DNA from: Thalassovita gelatinovora
GTDB lineage: Bacteria; Pseudomonadota; Alphaproteobacteria; Rhodobacterales; Rhodobacteraceae
NCBI RefSeq assembly: GCF_001458355.1
Contig: NZ_CYSA01000016.1
Span: 1-64,000, forward strand
Length of the DNA stretch: 64,000 bases
Direction: 5' to 3'
Shown here: positions 1 to 9,052 of the stretch, in pieces
How positions within the stretch are numbered: the first letter of the stretch is position 1
Layout: each line of letters starts with the position of its first letter
Notes under the pieces: generated by a model
The model's input: the letters and a program-made list of their open reading frames with translations, nothing else
Databases searched by the model: none
What the model was told of the DNA's origin: nothing
Made by a program: the position numbers and the translations under genes

Positions 1-32
1 TCGTTCTGAGCCAGGATCAAACTCTCAAGTTG
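1..32 (-). rRNA. rrs: 16S ribosomal RNA, 5' end only
   Basis: The reverse strand of the first 32 bases reads as the universal 5' start of bacterial 16S rRNA, including the 27F primer site AGAGTTTGATCCTGGCTCAG. The gene runs off the left edge, so only its first 30 or so bases are here. The exact mature 5' end is set by analogy with other alphaproteobacteria. The presence of an rRNA operon start is very secure. Confidence 0.95.
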
Positions 33-443
33 AAAAGCACTTACATGCTTATCCTTGACGTTCGAACCTCTGCACATCACTTCCCGATCGGCTAAGATCG
101 GGAATTGTCTCTGTTTGTTGTGCTTCGGGTTTCATCAGAAACCGAAAGCCGTACAAACAGTGAAGCTGACTATCCATCATCGGACCGAAATCCTAGGTAG
201 TTGATATGTGCAGTTGTTTGTTCATCGAATGAACCAAACCGCCCACATATCTCTTCAGATACCAAATTGTCAAAGAGCGCGGACCCGAAAGTCCAGAGAC
301 AAAATCAACCGACTGCGCTAAATACTAACTAGCGCCGCCCGCTTCATAAACCTCAATAATGTGCCGCTTCGCTTCCCTCAAGAGCACCGCCCCGTCGTTC
401 CGTCCCGCGTCCCAACCGCGCCTCAGCGCCGCCGGTGAAGGGG
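33..443 (-). other. 16S rRNA leader (external transcribed spacer)
   Basis: About 410 bases separate the predicted rRNA promoter from mature 16S. The stretch has no credible coding frame. It contains a boxA-like antitermination element and several short inverted repeats of the kind that pair across the rRNA for RNase III processing. The direction is leftward, set by the 16S gene. Confidence 0.6.
269..281 (-). promoter_or_regulatory. boxA-like antitermination element
   Basis: The reverse strand reads GCGCTCTTTGACA, a close match to the bacterial rRNA boxA core (TGCTCTTTA-type) bound by NusB/S10. It lies about 240 bases upstream of mature 16S, the usual location in alphaproteobacterial rrn leaders. 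Confidence 0.6.
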
Positions 444-472
444 GTTCTAAGGTTATACCGGGAGACCCGCAA
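444..472 (-). promoter_or_regulatory. predicted rRNA promoter
   Basis: On the reverse strand TTGCGG (-35) and TAGAAC (-10) are 17 bases apart. Upstream of the -35 element (about 475-540) the DNA becomes unusually A/T-rich for this genome, with runs of T, as expected of an UP element. This is the only good sigma-70-like match at the head of the rRNA leader. Seen by eye and not tested. Confidence 0.45.
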
Positions 473-734
473 CCCCTTTTTTCATCTAATGTGTGTGTTT
501 TTTGAACTTTATGTGAAATATAATAAAGTCAATTACTTACATCACAACAGTTCTAGAAACGAACGCCTGAGACCGACAGGAATGCCGCTTTGCAGCGTTT
601 GCGCCAACTATATCTTGGGTTATCCACAGACTTACCCACCAAACGCAGCGAGACTCAAAAATTCAGAGCAGACTCAGAACCGATGGGCCGCATGTCATCG
701 CGCAAGAATCGCCGACAGCCGCCCAATGCCCGGA
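473..734. other. intergenic, A/T-rich then featureless
   Basis: The left half is the A/T-rich probable UP element of the rRNA promoter. The right half, up to the msrQ stop, holds no gene I can support; open frames here on the + strand are antisense to msrQ and lack a ribosome binding site. No clear terminator for msrQ was seen. Confidence 0.4.
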
Positions 735-1343
735 CTATGCCAGTCGGACCCGATGACGGTATTTCAACCGAAGGGTCAGCAAGACGACCACCACGCCCAG
801 ATAGATCAGCGGCTCTACCGGGACTCCTTTCACCACCATGATGAAATGCGCCGCCCCCAGCAAAGCCACCGCATAGGTCAGGCGATGCAGTTTGCGCCAT
901 GTCTGCCCCAACCGGCGGATCGCGGCGTTGGTCGATGTCAGCGCCAATGGCAGCATCAGGACAAAAGCGGCCATGCCGATGGTGATATAAGGACGTTTGA
1001 CGATATCGGCCCAGACCCGTGCCAGTGTCTGCACATCCAGCAGCGCCCAGATCAGCAGATGCGCCACGACATAGCTGAAGGCCAGTACTCCCAGCGTCCG
1101 GCGGAATTTCAGCAGGTTCACCCCTGCATAGCGCCGCAACGGCGTGATCGCCAAACCGGCGATCAACAGCTTCAGCGCCCATTCCCCATAGGCATGTTCC
1201 AGCGCCTTGACCGGATCAACGCCGAGCGCGCCGTTCCAGCCTTGCCAGAACAGATAGGCGATCGGCACAAGGCCAATCACATAGATGACCCATGTCGGCA
1301 GTTTGCGGGCCGTTCGATTGATCAGGTCGGTCATCTGATACAT
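735..1343 (-). CDS. msrQ: MsrQ, haem-binding membrane subunit of MsrPQ methionine sulfoxide reductase
   Basis: The 202-residue protein is almost entirely hydrophobic helices of the ferric-reductase-like transmembrane family. Histidines sit in helices at VVAHLLIW, RKLHRLTY and GAAHFIMVV, the positions expected to bind haem. In the known system MsrQ passes electrons from the respiratory chain or flavin reductase to periplasmic MsrP, which repairs oxidised methionines. It lies 7 bases downstream of msrP on the same strand, so the two are surely one operon. Length is normal for the family. The start gives MYQMTDL; a start three codons later is possible. Confidence 0.93.
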   Translation of the reverse strand: MYQMTDLINRTARKLPTWVIYVIGLVPIAYLFWQGWNGALGVDPVKALEHAYGEWALKLLIAGLAITPLRRYAGVNLLKFRRTLGVLAFSYVVAHLLIWALLDVQTLARVWADIVKRPYITIGMAAFVLMLPLALTSTNAAIRRLGQTWRKLHRLTYAVALLGAAHFIMVVKGVPVEPLIYLGVVVVLLTLRLKYRHRVRLA

Positions 1344-1350
1344 GGCCAGA

Positions 1351-2256
1351 TCAGAAATGGGTCTTGAGGTTCATGCCACGATACAGCGACGCGACCTCGT
1401 CATAGCCGTTGAACATCGGCGTCGGCACCCGCTTGGTAAACAACCCGCCCCCGATCTTGCGCTCGGACCCTTGCGACCAGCGCGGATGATCCACCTCAGG
1501 GTTCACATTGCTGTAGAACCCGTATTCGCGGGCATTGGCCTTGTTCCAACTGGTCGGCGGCTGTTTGTCTGTCAGGGTGATGCGGACCACCGATTTGATC
1601 GACTTGAACCCGTATTTCCATGGCACCACCAACCGCAGCGGTGCGCCGTTCTGATTGGGCAGATCCTTACCATAGATCCCGGTCGCCATGAGGGTCAGCG
1701 GATGCATCGCCTCATCAAGGCGCAATCCTTCAACATAGGGCCAGTCCAGCACCGGCACTCGCTGCCCCGGCATTTCTTCGGGCCGCATCAGCGTTTCGAA
1801 GGCAACATATTTTGCGCTGTTCTGAACCCCGGCAAGAGCCAGCAGATCGGCCAATTCGAACCCGTTCCACGGAATCACCATCGACCAGGCTTCAACACAG
1901 CGGAACCGATAGATGCGTTCTTCTACCGTCATCGTCTTCAGAATGTCGTCGAAATCATAAGCACCGGGCCGGTCGACCATGCCGTCAATCTTGACCGTCC
2001 AGGGTGCAGTGGTCAGCTGACCGGCATGGCGGGCCGGGTCATCCTTGCCGGTGCCGAATTCGTAGAAATTGTTGTAGCTGGTCACCTCTTCCCAGCTATT
2101 CGGCGTCAGCGTCTCGGCCGCAGCCTGACTGCCCAGCCCGGTCAGACCGATCCCGGCCATCCCAGCCATCCCAGCCATGATCTGGCGTCGGTTCAAATAG
2201 GTCGTTTCGGATGTGACATCATTGTCGGTCAGTGTGTTTTTCCAGCGGCCAGCCAT
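1351..2256 (-). CDS. msrP: MsrP, periplasmic molybdopterin methionine sulfoxide reductase
   Basis: The protein has 301 residues. A twin-arginine signal (LNRRQIMAG, arginines 23-24, hydrophobic stretch, then an AxA-type site near residue 48) sends the folded molybdoprotein through Tat. Cys120 in [10 protein letters not shown] is the expected molybdenum ligand of the sulfite-oxidase-fold family, formerly YedY. It reduces methionine sulfoxide in periplasmic proteins using electrons from MsrQ, encoded directly downstream. It is transcribed away from the DUF302 gene, sharing a 219-base promoter region. Family and partner assignment are secure. Confidence 0.94.
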   Translation of the reverse strand: MAGRWKNTLTDNDVTSETTYLNRRQIMAGMAGMAGIGLTGLGSQAAAETLTPNSWEEVTSYNNFYEFGTGKDDPARHAGQLTTAPWTVKIDGMVDRPGAYDFDDILKTMTVEERIYRFRCVEAWSMVIPWNGFELADLLALAGVQNSAKYVAFETLMRPEEMPGQRVPVLDWPYVEGLRLDEAMHPLTLMATGIYGKDLPNQNGAPLRLVVPWKYGFKSIKSVVRITLTDKQPPTSWNKANAREYGFYSNVNPEVDHPRWSQGSERKIGGGLFTKRVPTPMFNGYDEVASLYRGMNLKTHF

Positions 2257-2383
2257 CGGGACATCCTTTTGTTGCGGTTGCGGTCAAGCTAACGCGCTGC
2301 CCCCAACGGGCCAAACCACATCGGCTCACAATCACGTGCCGGGGATGAAACAAATAAATTCCATATGCAAAGCTGCAAATATG

Positions 2384-2399
2384 TTTGACCTGAGTCAAA
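2384..2399. promoter_or_regulatory. FNR/CRP-type operator (FnrL-like box)
   Basis: TTTGAC-CTGA-GTCAAA is a perfect 6-base inverted repeat with a 4-base centre. It matches the TTGAY-N4-RTCAA consensus of FNR-family regulators; FnrL is the usual oxygen-responsive member in Rhodobacterales. It lies about 77 bases before the DUF302 start and about 130 bases from the msrP start, so it could act on either divergent gene. Confidence 0.55.
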
Positions 2400-2475
2400 G
2401 CAATAGTGGCAATATTGGTTAAGTTCTTAAAGGATTATGCGGTCGCGCCGCGGCCGATACGGAGGAGGATTCCAT

Positions 2476-2919
2476 ATGAAACCGTTTATCCTTGCCGCGG
2501 CTCTTGCCGCAGCAGCAGCCACCACCGCTTTCGCTGACGGAATGGTCAGCTATTCCACAGAAGACAGTTTCGAAGACGTCGTGTTCGGATTGGAAAACGC
2601 AATTCTGGATCAGGGGCTGGTTATCGATGCTGTCAGCCATGTCGGGGAAATGCTGGAACGCACCCGGGCTGATGTTGGATCGAACGTGACGATTTTCACC
2701 CATGCGGATGTCTACAGCTTTTGTTCCGCCAATCTGTCGCGCAAGGTGATGGAGGCCGATCCGATGAATATCCGGTTCTGCCCTTACGACATTTTCGTGG
2801 CCGTACAGCCCGATACCGGCAAGACAACCATCGGCTACCGGGAATTCCCCGATGGTCCGATGCAAGAAGTGCAAGCATTGGTAGATACGATTACCCGCGC
2901 GGCGATCGGTATGGATTAA
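2476..2919 (+). CDS. periplasmic DUF302 protein
   Basis: The 147-residue product starts at the ATG placed 7 bases after a strong GGAGGAGG ribosome site. A frame 13 codons longer is open but lacks such a site. A signal peptide (KPFILAAALAAAAATTAFA) implies export. The rest follows the DUF302 pattern, including FCSANLSRKVMEADP followed by RFCPYDIFV with its conserved cysteines. The family has no settled biochemical role; members are often found with sulfur or redox genes. An FNR-type box lies upstream and a strong terminator follows, so this is a single-gene unit. Confidence 0.85.
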   Translation: MKPFILAAALAAAAATTAFADGMVSYSTEDSFEDVVFGLENAILDQGLVIDAVSHVGEMLERTRADVGSNVTIFTHADVYSFCSANLSRKVMEADPMNIRFCPYDIFVAVQPDTGKTTIGYREFPDGPMQEVQALVDTITRAAIGMD

Positions 2920-2962
2920 ACTTGCACAATCGTCCGGCGATTTCGCCATTGCTTGAAAATCG

Positions 2963-3003
2963 AAACAGCCCCCGCTCAATCAGCGGGGGCTGTTTCGGTT
3001 TTT
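2963..3003 (+). terminator. Rho-independent terminator of the DUF302 gene
   Basis: The GC-rich stem AACAGCCCCCGC pairs with GCGGGGGCTGTT across a 7-base loop, then TCGGTTTTTA. It is 44 bases after the stop codon. Confidence 0.85.
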
Positions 3004-3125
3004 ATCCCTTTTGGGACATAAACTTTGGCGCAACTTGGCCGCGGCGCGAACCTTACCCGATTCTTTTCCGGCCCGGTTTTGATTGCTTATCCGGGCCTGC
3101 ATTCGGGTTAGGGGCGGGCAATTTC

Positions 3126-3377
3126 ATGACCGAATTCACACAAGGAACCACTGCTGACGTTTCACTATCGAGTGCGATTGCCCAGATTATATTGACCTTC
3201 TGGATGGCAACGACACCTATTTCGGCGATAGTGACGCGGATCAGATTCTGGGTGGGTCCGGTGACGATTGCCCAAGAAAGGGCGCATACCGTCCTCACCG
3301 TCAGCAGCACCTATATGGTGACGCGACTGGATACGCTGGCCAGTAACATCGCGGCGGATGACTTCTGCTTCGCCTGA
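3126..3377 (+). pseudogene. remnant of an RTX-type calcium-binding protein gene, frameshifted
   Basis: An ATG opens a frame beginning MTEFTQGTTAD, typical of short RTX proteins. The repeat itself, LLDGNDTYFGDSDADQILGG followed by SGDD, is in another frame (about 3194-3265). A short LYGDA lies in the third frame near 3310. The end, DTLASNIAADDFCFA, recalls the usual RTX close (GADTFVFA) and is back in the first frame. Pieces of one RTX domain spread over three frames mean decay through small indels. The frame of the ATG happens to stay open to 3377, so a chimeric peptide could still be made, but it would not fold as an RTX domain. No type I secretion genes are nearby. Confidence 0.6.
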
Positions 3378-3392
3378 TCCGATCCAGACACG

Positions 3393-3424
3393 CAAAAGCC
3401 CGCCCGGTTAAGGGCGGGCTTTTC
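3393..3424. terminator. bidirectional terminator between the RTX remnant and clpB
   Basis: AAAAGCCCGCCC pairs with GGGCGGGCTTTT around a short GGTTAA-like loop, giving T-runs on both strands. It can end transcription of clpB (leftward) and of the RTX remnant (rightward). Its survival suggests the remnant was once a normal gene. Confidence 0.8.
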
Positions 3425-3438
3425 TCTAGTCACCGGTT

Positions 3439-6057
3439 TTAGTGCACCACTGCATCTTCGGGCGGTTGCCGGTTCGAAGACCCGATCCGGTCGCCGATGA
3501 TCAACCCATCGGCCCCGGCGGACACCACCAACCTGTCACCATCTTTCACATCCCCGGCCAGCAGCAATTCCGCCAACGGATCCTGCAGGGCGCGCTGGAT
3601 CACCCGCTTCAGCGGACGCGCGCCAAAGACCGGATCATAACCTTCATCGGCAAGCCACTTCTTGGCGACGTCATCCAGTTCCAGCGTGATCTTGCGATCC
3701 ACCAGACGTTTGGCCAGACGCTTGAGCTGAATTTCGACGATGCCATCCATATCGGCCCGGCCCAACCGGTCGAAGATGATGGTTTCGTCCAGACGGTTCA
3801 GGAATTCGGGGCGGAAATGGGCCCGCACCGCATCCATCACGTCGCGCTTGGCATCTGCGGCATCAGCCCCATCGGGCAATTGGCTCAGCGCCTGCGCCCC
3901 CAGGTTCGAGGTCAGCACGATCAGCGTTTGCTTGAAATCAACGGTGCGGCCCTGACCATCGGTCAGCACACCATCATCCAGCACCTGCAACAGCACGTTG
4001 AACACGTCCGGGTGGGCTTTTTCGACCTCGTCGAACAGCACCACCTGATAAGGCCGGCGCCGCACCGCTTCGGTCAGAACCCCACCTTCGTCATACCCGA
4101 CATAGCCCGGAGGCGCACCGATCAGACGTGCTACGCTGTGCTTTTCCATAAATTCCGACATGTCGATACGCACCATCGCATTGTCGTCGTCAAACAGGAA
4201 ATTGGCCACCGCTTTGGTCAACTCGGTCTTACCGACGCCGGTCGGCCCCAGGAACAGGAACGATCCCAGCGGACGATTTTCATCGTTCAGCCCGGCGCGC
4301 GCCCGGCGGACCGCATTCGACACCGCTTTGACCGCCAGATTCTGACCGATCACACGACGGTGCAAATCGTCTTCCATCCGCAGCAGTTTCTCGCGTTCGC
4401 CTTCCAGCATCCTGGCCGTCGGGATCCCGGTCCAGCGTTCGACCACAGCAGCAATCTGTTCGGGGCGGACGGCCTCTTCGACCATCATGCCCTGATCTTC
4501 CTGCGCTTCGGCATCGATCAGCTGCTTTTCCAGCCCCGGAATGACGCCATAGGACAGCTCCCCGGCCTTGGCCAGATTGCCTTCGCGCTTAGCGATTTCC
4601 AATTCGGCACGGGCATGGTCCAACTGTTCCTTGATATCACGCGCACCAGCCAGCTTATCGCGTTCAGCCTGCCATTTCGCGGTCATCTCGGCGCTCTGCT
4701 GTTGCAGATCCGACAGTTCCTTTTCCAGATTTTCCAACCGGTCTTTGGACGCTGCATCCTCTTCCAACTTCAGCGCCTCGACCTCGATCTGCATCTGCAG
4801 GATCTGACGATCCAGTTGGTCCAGTTCCTCGGGCTTGGAATCCACCTCCATCCGCAACCGGCTGGCGGCCTCGTCAACCAGGTCGATCGCCTTGTCCGGC
4901 AGGAACCGGTCGGTGATATAGCGGTGTGACAGGGTCGCCGCCGAAACCAATGCCGCATCCGAAATGCGCACGCCGTGATGCAGCTCGTATTTTTCCTTGA
5001 TACCGCGCAGGATTGAAATCGTATCCTCGACGGTCGGTTCTTCTACCACGATGGGTTGGAACCGCCGTGCAAGGGCTGCGTCCTTTTCCACATATTTGCG
5101 GTATTCATCCAGCGTGGTGGCACCGATACAATGCAATTCCCCCCGCGCCAGGGCAGGCTTGATCAGGTTGGCCGCATCCATTGCGCCATCCGCCTTACCG
5201 GCACCGACCAGAGTGTGCATTTCATCGATGAACAGGATAATTTCGCCCGCAGCCGCTTCGATTTCCTTCAGGATCGCTTTCAGACGTTCCTCGAATTCAC
5301 CACGGTATTTCGCGCCTGCGATCAATGATCCCATGTCCAGCGCCAGAAGCTTCTTGTTCTTCAGGCTTTCGGGCACGTCACCATTGATGATGCGCAACGC
5401 CAAGCCTTCGGCAATCGCGGTCTTACCCACGCCGGGTTCCCCGATCAGCACCGGGTTGTTCTTGGTCCGGCGGCTCAGCACCTGCATCGAACGGCGGATT
5501 TCTTCGTCCCGACCGATGATCGGGTCGATCTTGCCCTGTTCTGCGGCCTCGGTCAGGTCGCGGGCATATTTCTTCAGCGCGTCATAGCCTTCTTCGGCAG
5601 ACGCGCTATCGGCAGTGCGACCCTTACGGATATCGTTGATCGCCCCGTTCAATTTCTGTGGCGTCACCGCACCGGCATCCAGCGCGTCCTTGGCCTTGGA
5701 TTTGACCAGCGCCAGCGCCATCAACATCCGTTCCACCGGCACGAAACTATCGCCTGCTTTCTTGGCTATCTTTTCGGCTTCGTCCAGAACCCGCGCGGTT
5801 GCGTTGTCCATATAGACCTGACCGGCATCCCCAGACACTTTCGGCTGTTTGGCTACAGCAGCATCCACTGCCTCAATGACGCGTTCGGACGACCCGCCCG
5901 CGCGTGTAATCAGATTGGCCGCCAGCCCCTGATCGTCATCCATTAATGCTTTGAGTATATGTTCGGGCACCAAGCGCTGGTGATTTTCCCGCATCGCGAT
6001 GGTCTGAGCCGCCTGAATGAAACCGCGCGACCGCTCGGTGAACTTGTTCAAGTCCAT
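3439..6057 (-). CDS. clpB: ClpB, ATP-dependent protein disaggregase
   Basis: At 872 residues it has the normal ClpB length and layout: an N-terminal Clp domain (about 1-150), a first AAA+ module with Walker A GEPGVGKT, a long charged coiled-coil middle domain (about 410-530) and a second AAA+ module with GPTGVGKT and arginine-rich sensor segments. It threads aggregated proteins through its hexamer with DnaK. The middle domain separates it from ClpA/ClpC. It stands alone with a heat-shock type promoter upstream and a terminator downstream. Confidence 0.97.
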   Translation of the reverse strand: MDLNKFTERSRGFIQAAQTIAMRENHQRLVPEHILKALMDDDQGLAANLITRAGGSSERVIEAVDAAVAKQPKVSGDAGQVYMDNATARVLDEAEKIAKKAGDSFVPVERMLMALALVKSKAKDALDAGAVTPQKLNGAINDIRKGRTADSASAEEGYDALKKYARDLTEAAEQGKIDPIIGRDEEIRRSMQVLSRRTKNNPVLIGEPGVGKTAIAEGLALRIINGDVPESLKNKKLLALDMGSLIAGAKYRGEFEERLKAILKEIEAAAGEIILFIDEMHTLVGAGKADGAMDAANLIKPALARGELHCIGATTLDEYRKYVEKDAALARRFQPIVVEEPTVEDTISILRGIKEKYELHHGVRISDAALVSAATLSHRYITDRFLPDKAIDLVDEAASRLRMEVDSKPEELDQLDRQILQMQIEVEALKLEEDAASKDRLENLEKELSDLQQQSAEMTAKWQAERDKLAGARDIKEQLDHARAELEIAKREGNLAKAGELSYGVIPGLEKQLIDAEAQEDQGMMVEEAVRPEQIAAVVERWTGIPTARMLEGEREKLLRMEDDLHRRVIGQNLAVKAVSNAVRRARAGLNDENRPLGSFLFLGPTGVGKTELTKAVANFLFDDDNAMVRIDMSEFMEKHSVARLIGAPPGYVGYDEGGVLTEAVRRRPYQVVLFDEVEKAHPDVFNVLLQVLDDGVLTDGQGRTVDFKQTLIVLTSNLGAQALSQLPDGADAADAKRDVMDAVRAHFRPEFLNRLDETIIFDRLGRADMDGIVEIQLKRLAKRLVDRKITLELDDVAKKWLADEGYDPVFGARPLKRVIQRALQDPLAELLLAGDVKDGDRLVVSAGADGLIIGDRIGSSNRQPPEDAVVH

Positions 6058-6135
6058 CGTATTCTCCTTTTCAAAAGCACCCTATCTGCGTAGCGCCCGC
6101 TTCGCGGCACGCCCTATGTTCGGGCCTCAAAAGTG

Positions 6136-6164
6136 AGGTGGGAACTCCGAAAGGATAGTTCAAG
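6136..6164 (-). promoter_or_regulatory. sigma-32-like heat-shock promoter for clpB
   Basis: The reverse strand reads CTTGAA, 16 bases, then CCCACCT. This resembles the sigma-32 consensus (CTTGAA then CCCCATNT) and sits about 80 bases upstream of the clpB start, as expected for a chaperone gene. Match by eye; the -10 element is imperfect. Confidence 0.45.
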
Positions 6165-6274
6165 ACCCCTCCCTCAGCACATCTGTAAAAACAGCTGGTT
6201 CAATCGTACTTTAAGTATAACCCAAATTTAACACCATGATCGTTAGTTTCAAAGAACCAGTGCAGGGCGTATTT

Positions 6275-6535
6275 ATGTATATTACTCAGATCGAAGTTTC
6301 GCAGATGCAGGGAAATTCAGAATCGGGCCAAGCGTCCGGTTTCGTGTCATTCGACTCTGACATGGGCCATGTGCAAATGCACTGCGCGGTGACCGACGTA
6401 ACCCCGACCAGTTGCCACCGCGCATTGATTTCCGAAGCGTTGCGTCAGCTGGGCCGGATGCCGGAATACCGGAATGGCCGCCGAACCTTGTCCTTTGCCC
6501 CTGGAATTCTGGCCGCCGAACCCGCCGCTGCTTGA
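6275..6535 (+). CDS. hypothetical protein, 86 residues
   Basis: I do not recognise this gene. The ATG giving MYITQIEVSQMQG is preferred; the frame could start 13 codons earlier. The product is soluble and slightly acidic, with no signal peptide or membrane helix. A segment DVTPTSCHRALISEALRQLG looks like an amphipathic helix and the C-terminus is alanine-rich. It lies divergent from clpB and 53 bases before pyrF on the same strand, so it may share a transcript with pyrF. Regular codon use suggests it is expressed. Confidence 0.6.
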   Translation: MYITQIEVSQMQGNSESGQASGFVSFDSDMGHVQMHCAVTDVTPTSCHRALISEALRQLGRMPEYRNGRRTLSFAPGILAAEPAAA

Positions 6536-6588
6536 CGACTTGGCGATATCCCGCGAAAAGGGCGCAACCTTGCAGGAGCACCCTTCTC

Positions 6589-7305
6589 ATGTCCGATGAT
6601 CGTCTGATCGTAGCCCTCGATGTTCCCAACGCCCTCGAAGGTCTGAACCTGGCTGAACAGCTGGGCGATGCCGTATCCTTCTACAAAATCGGCCTTGGAA
6701 TGCTCACCGGCGGTGGGCTGGCGCTGGCCAATGAGTTGAAACAGGATCACGGCAAACGCATCTTTCTGGACATGAAACTGTTCGATATCGGTGCCACGGT
6801 GGAAAGCGCAGTGCGCGGGCTGGCGCAATTCGATATTGATTTCCTGACCGTGCATGGCGATCCGCATGTGGTCCGCGCCGCCAAGGAAGGCGCAGCAGGC
6901 AAGGATCTGAAAATACTTGCGGTGACGATCCTGACTTCGCTGGATCGCGATGATCTGGACGCCAGCCTGATCAAACCCGGCACAATGGCCGATCTGGTGG
7001 TCGAACGCGCCGCCCGCGCTTTCGAAGCCGGTGCCGACGGCATTATCGCTTCACCGCAGGAAGCCGCCCTGATCCGTGCCTTGCCGCAGGCTTCTGGCCG
7101 TCTGATCGTCACCCCCGGTGTGCGCCCGGCCGGGGCCGCCTTGGGCGATCAGAAACGCATTGCCACACCGGCTCAGGCGGTGGCCGATGGCGTCGATCAC
7201 ATCGTGGTCGGTCGCCCCGTCTGGCAGGCAAAAAATCCGCGCGCGGCAGCCGAAGCGATCCTGACCGAAATGAACAGCCCGCAGGCCAAATCGCCCAATC
7301 ACTGA
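6589..7305 (+). CDS. pyrF: PyrF, orotidine 5'-phosphate decarboxylase
   Basis: The 238-residue TIM-barrel enzyme catalyses the last step of UMP synthesis. The diagnostic residues are Asp11 (ALDVP), Lys33 (YKIG), and Asp61/Lys63/Asp66 in FLDMKLFDIGAT, the catalytic D-K-D array. The phosphate-binding end reads TPGVRP and later VVGRPVW. The ATG follows a GCAGGAG site by 10 bases; the frame is open further upstream but without homology. Group I bacterial length is normal. Confidence 0.96.
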   Translation: MSDDRLIVALDVPNALEGLNLAEQLGDAVSFYKIGLGMLTGGGLALANELKQDHGKRIFLDMKLFDIGATVESAVRGLAQFDIDFLTVHGDPHVVRAAKEGAAGKDLKILAVTILTSLDRDDLDASLIKPGTMADLVVERAARAFEAGADGIIASPQEAALIRALPQASGRLIVTPGVRPAGAALGDQKRIATPAQAVADGVDHIVVGRPVWQAKNPRAAAEAILTEMNSPQAKSPNH

Positions 7306-7328
7306 ACAGCCGCAGCGCCGGCGGTTCT

Positions 7329-7760
7329 TTATCCTTCACGGTCGCGCAGATAAATCCGCAGCCGTTCGGCGAAATGCGGGATTGCCTTGGGGTGCGCAAG
7401 ATAAGTTTCGGCCTGCATCATCTGCCAACGCTGCCCTTCATCGCCCAGCTTGATATCGTCCATCCGCGCCGCTGGTAAATGCGCCGCGTAGAACCATACC
7501 GGCAATTGATCGTCACGCGGGAAAATCTGCTTCCACACCAAATCGCCGGGAACCAGACGGATCGACAATTCCTCTTCGGTTTCGCGGATCACGCATTGTT
7601 CGGGTGTTTCGCCAGGATCGCGTTCGCCCCCCGGAAAATCCCAGTAATCCGGCCAAGGGATATGGGAAAAATCATCCCGCAAGATTACCGCCAACTGCTC
7701 GCCCACAAAAAGCATCAACTTGGCGCCGGCGAATGCTGTAACGTTACTCTGAATACCCAT
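7329..7760 (-). CDS. Nudix hydrolase
   Basis: The 143-residue protein carries a clear Nudix box at residues 44-65: GGERDPGETPEQ followed by CVIRETEEEL, matching Gx5Ex7REUxEExGU except for the last glycine. Such enzymes cleave nucleoside diphosphates linked to another moiety; the substrate cannot be told from sequence. It is convergent with pyrF (23 bases apart) and divergent from dinB. A role in cleaning oxidised nucleotides would suit its place beside dinB but is only a guess. Confidence 0.9.
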   Translation of the reverse strand: MGIQSNVTAFAGAKLMLFVGEQLAVILRDDFSHIPWPDYWDFPGGERDPGETPEQCVIRETEEELSIRLVPGDLVWKQIFPRDDQLPVWFYAAHLPAARMDDIKLGDEGQRWQMMQAETYLAHPKAIPHFAERLRIYLRDREG

Positions 7761-7798
7761 ATACCTATCCTTGCCTGCTCAAAGGAAACGCCGTTTCT

Positions 7799-9052
7799 AT
7801 GCCATCGCTTTGTCGAGATTGCATGACAGATTTTGACACTGGCCCGCGCTGCCCTTCCTGCGGCAGCCCCAGACTCGTGCAACATCCTGAACTGTTTTCA
7901 TTATCGATTGCCCACATGGACTGTGATGCATTCTATGCCTCGGTTGAAAAGCGCGACAATCCCGAACTGGCTGACAAACCCGTGATCATAGGCGGCGGGC
8001 GGCGCGGCGTGGTGTCGACCGCCTGCTATGTCGCCCGGATTCGCGGCGTGCATTCGGCGATGCCGATGTTTCAGGCGCTGAAGCTTTGCCCCGACGCGGT
8101 GGTGATCCAACCCCGCATGCAGGTCTATGCCGAAGTCTCGCGCGATATCCGGCAGATGATGCAGGACCTAACACCGGATGTGCAGCCGCTGTCTCTGGAC
8201 GAAGCGTTCATGGATCTGTCGGGGACAAGTCGGCTGCATCACGCACCGCCCGCAGTGATGCTGGCGCAGTTGGTCAAACGGATGAAGGACGAATTGGGCG
8301 TGACCGGGTCGATCGGGCTCAGCCATAACAAATTCCTCGCCAAGGTCGCGTCAGACCTGCAAAAGCCGCGCGGGTTTTCAGTGATCGGCAAGGCCGAGAC
8401 AGCGGATTTTTTGCGCGACAAACCGGTTCGGATGATCTGGGGCGTCGGTCAGGCCACCCAGACCGCGCTGGACAAGGCCGGGATTCGCACCTTCACCGAC
8501 CTCTTGCGATGGGATCGGGACGACTTGAATATGCGCTTTGGATCGATGGGGGATCGATTGTGGCATCTGGCCCGAGGCCAAGATCGGCGCCGGGTTACGG
8601 CACATGAACCGATGAAATCGATTTCCAATGAAACGACCTTTTTCGAAGACACCAGCGCTCCCGACATTTTGGACGGCCACCTGTGGCGGATGGCGGAAAA
8701 AGTCGCCGACCGCGCCAAGGCCAAGGGACTGGCGGGCCGTGTCGTCACCCTGAAGCTCAAGCGATCCGATTTCAAATCCCTGACGCGCCGACACAAGCTC
8801 TATGATGCGACCCAGTTGGCCGACACGATTTACCGCAATGCACGGTCGCTTTTCGATCAGATCCCCGGAACCGGCCCCTATCGACTGATCGGTGTCGGAT
8901 TGTCCGAACTGTGCCCCGAAGATCAGGCCGGGCTGGCCGGTGACCTGCTGGACCCCGAAGCAGGCAAGCGCAGCAAGGCCGAACGCGCCACCGATGCGAT
9001 CCGTGAACGGTTCGGCAAGGACATGATCAAGAAAGGCAGATCACTGCGCTGA
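7799..9052 (+). CDS. dinB: DNA polymerase IV with an N-terminal zinc-ribbon-like extension
   Basis: This Y-family translesion polymerase has 417 residues. Catalytic acids are Asp41 (AHMDCDAFYASVE) and Asp134/Glu135 (SLDEAFMD). The helix-hairpin-helix thumb (VGQATQTALDKAGIRTF) and little finger follow. It lacks the usual beta-clamp motif pentamer at the very end as far as I can see. The first 30 residues add two CxxC pairs (Cys5, Cys8, Cys18, Cys21; CRDC and CPSC), a probable small zinc ribbon absent from E. coli DinB. The same head is common among roseobacter DinB proteins. Confidence 0.94.
   Translation: MPSLCRDCMTDFDTGPRCPSCGSPRLVQHPELFSLSIAHMDCDAFYASVEKRDNPELADKPVIIGGGRRGVVSTACYVARIRGVHSAMPMFQALKLCPDAVVIQPRMQVYAEVSRDIRQMMQDLTPDVQPLSLDEAFMDLSGTSRLHHAPPAVMLAQLVKRMKDELGVTGSIGLSHNKFLAKVASDLQKPRGFSVIGKAETADFLRDKPVRMIWGVGQATQTALDKAGIRTFTDLLRWDRDDLNMRFGSMGDRLWHLARGQDRRRVTAHEPMKSISNETTFFEDTSAPDILDGHLWRMAEKVADRAKAKGLAGRVVTLKLKRSDFKSLTRRHKLYDATQLADTIYRNARSLFDQIPGTGPYRLIGVGLSELCPEDQAGLAGDLLDPEAGKRSKAERATDAIRERFGKDMIKKGRSLR

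Noticed and set aside
435-1367. Long rightward open frame across the rRNA promoter and msrQ
   Set aside because: Antisense to msrQ, no ribosome site, His/Gln/Arg-rich composition typical of a reverse-frame shadow in G+C-rich DNA.
1342-2292. 316-codon rightward frame
   Set aside because: Antisense shadow of msrP, which has a clear Tat signal and molybdenum-ligand cysteine.
3442-4929. 495-codon rightward frame
   Set aside because: Lies wholly inside clpB on the opposite strand; no recognisable domain.
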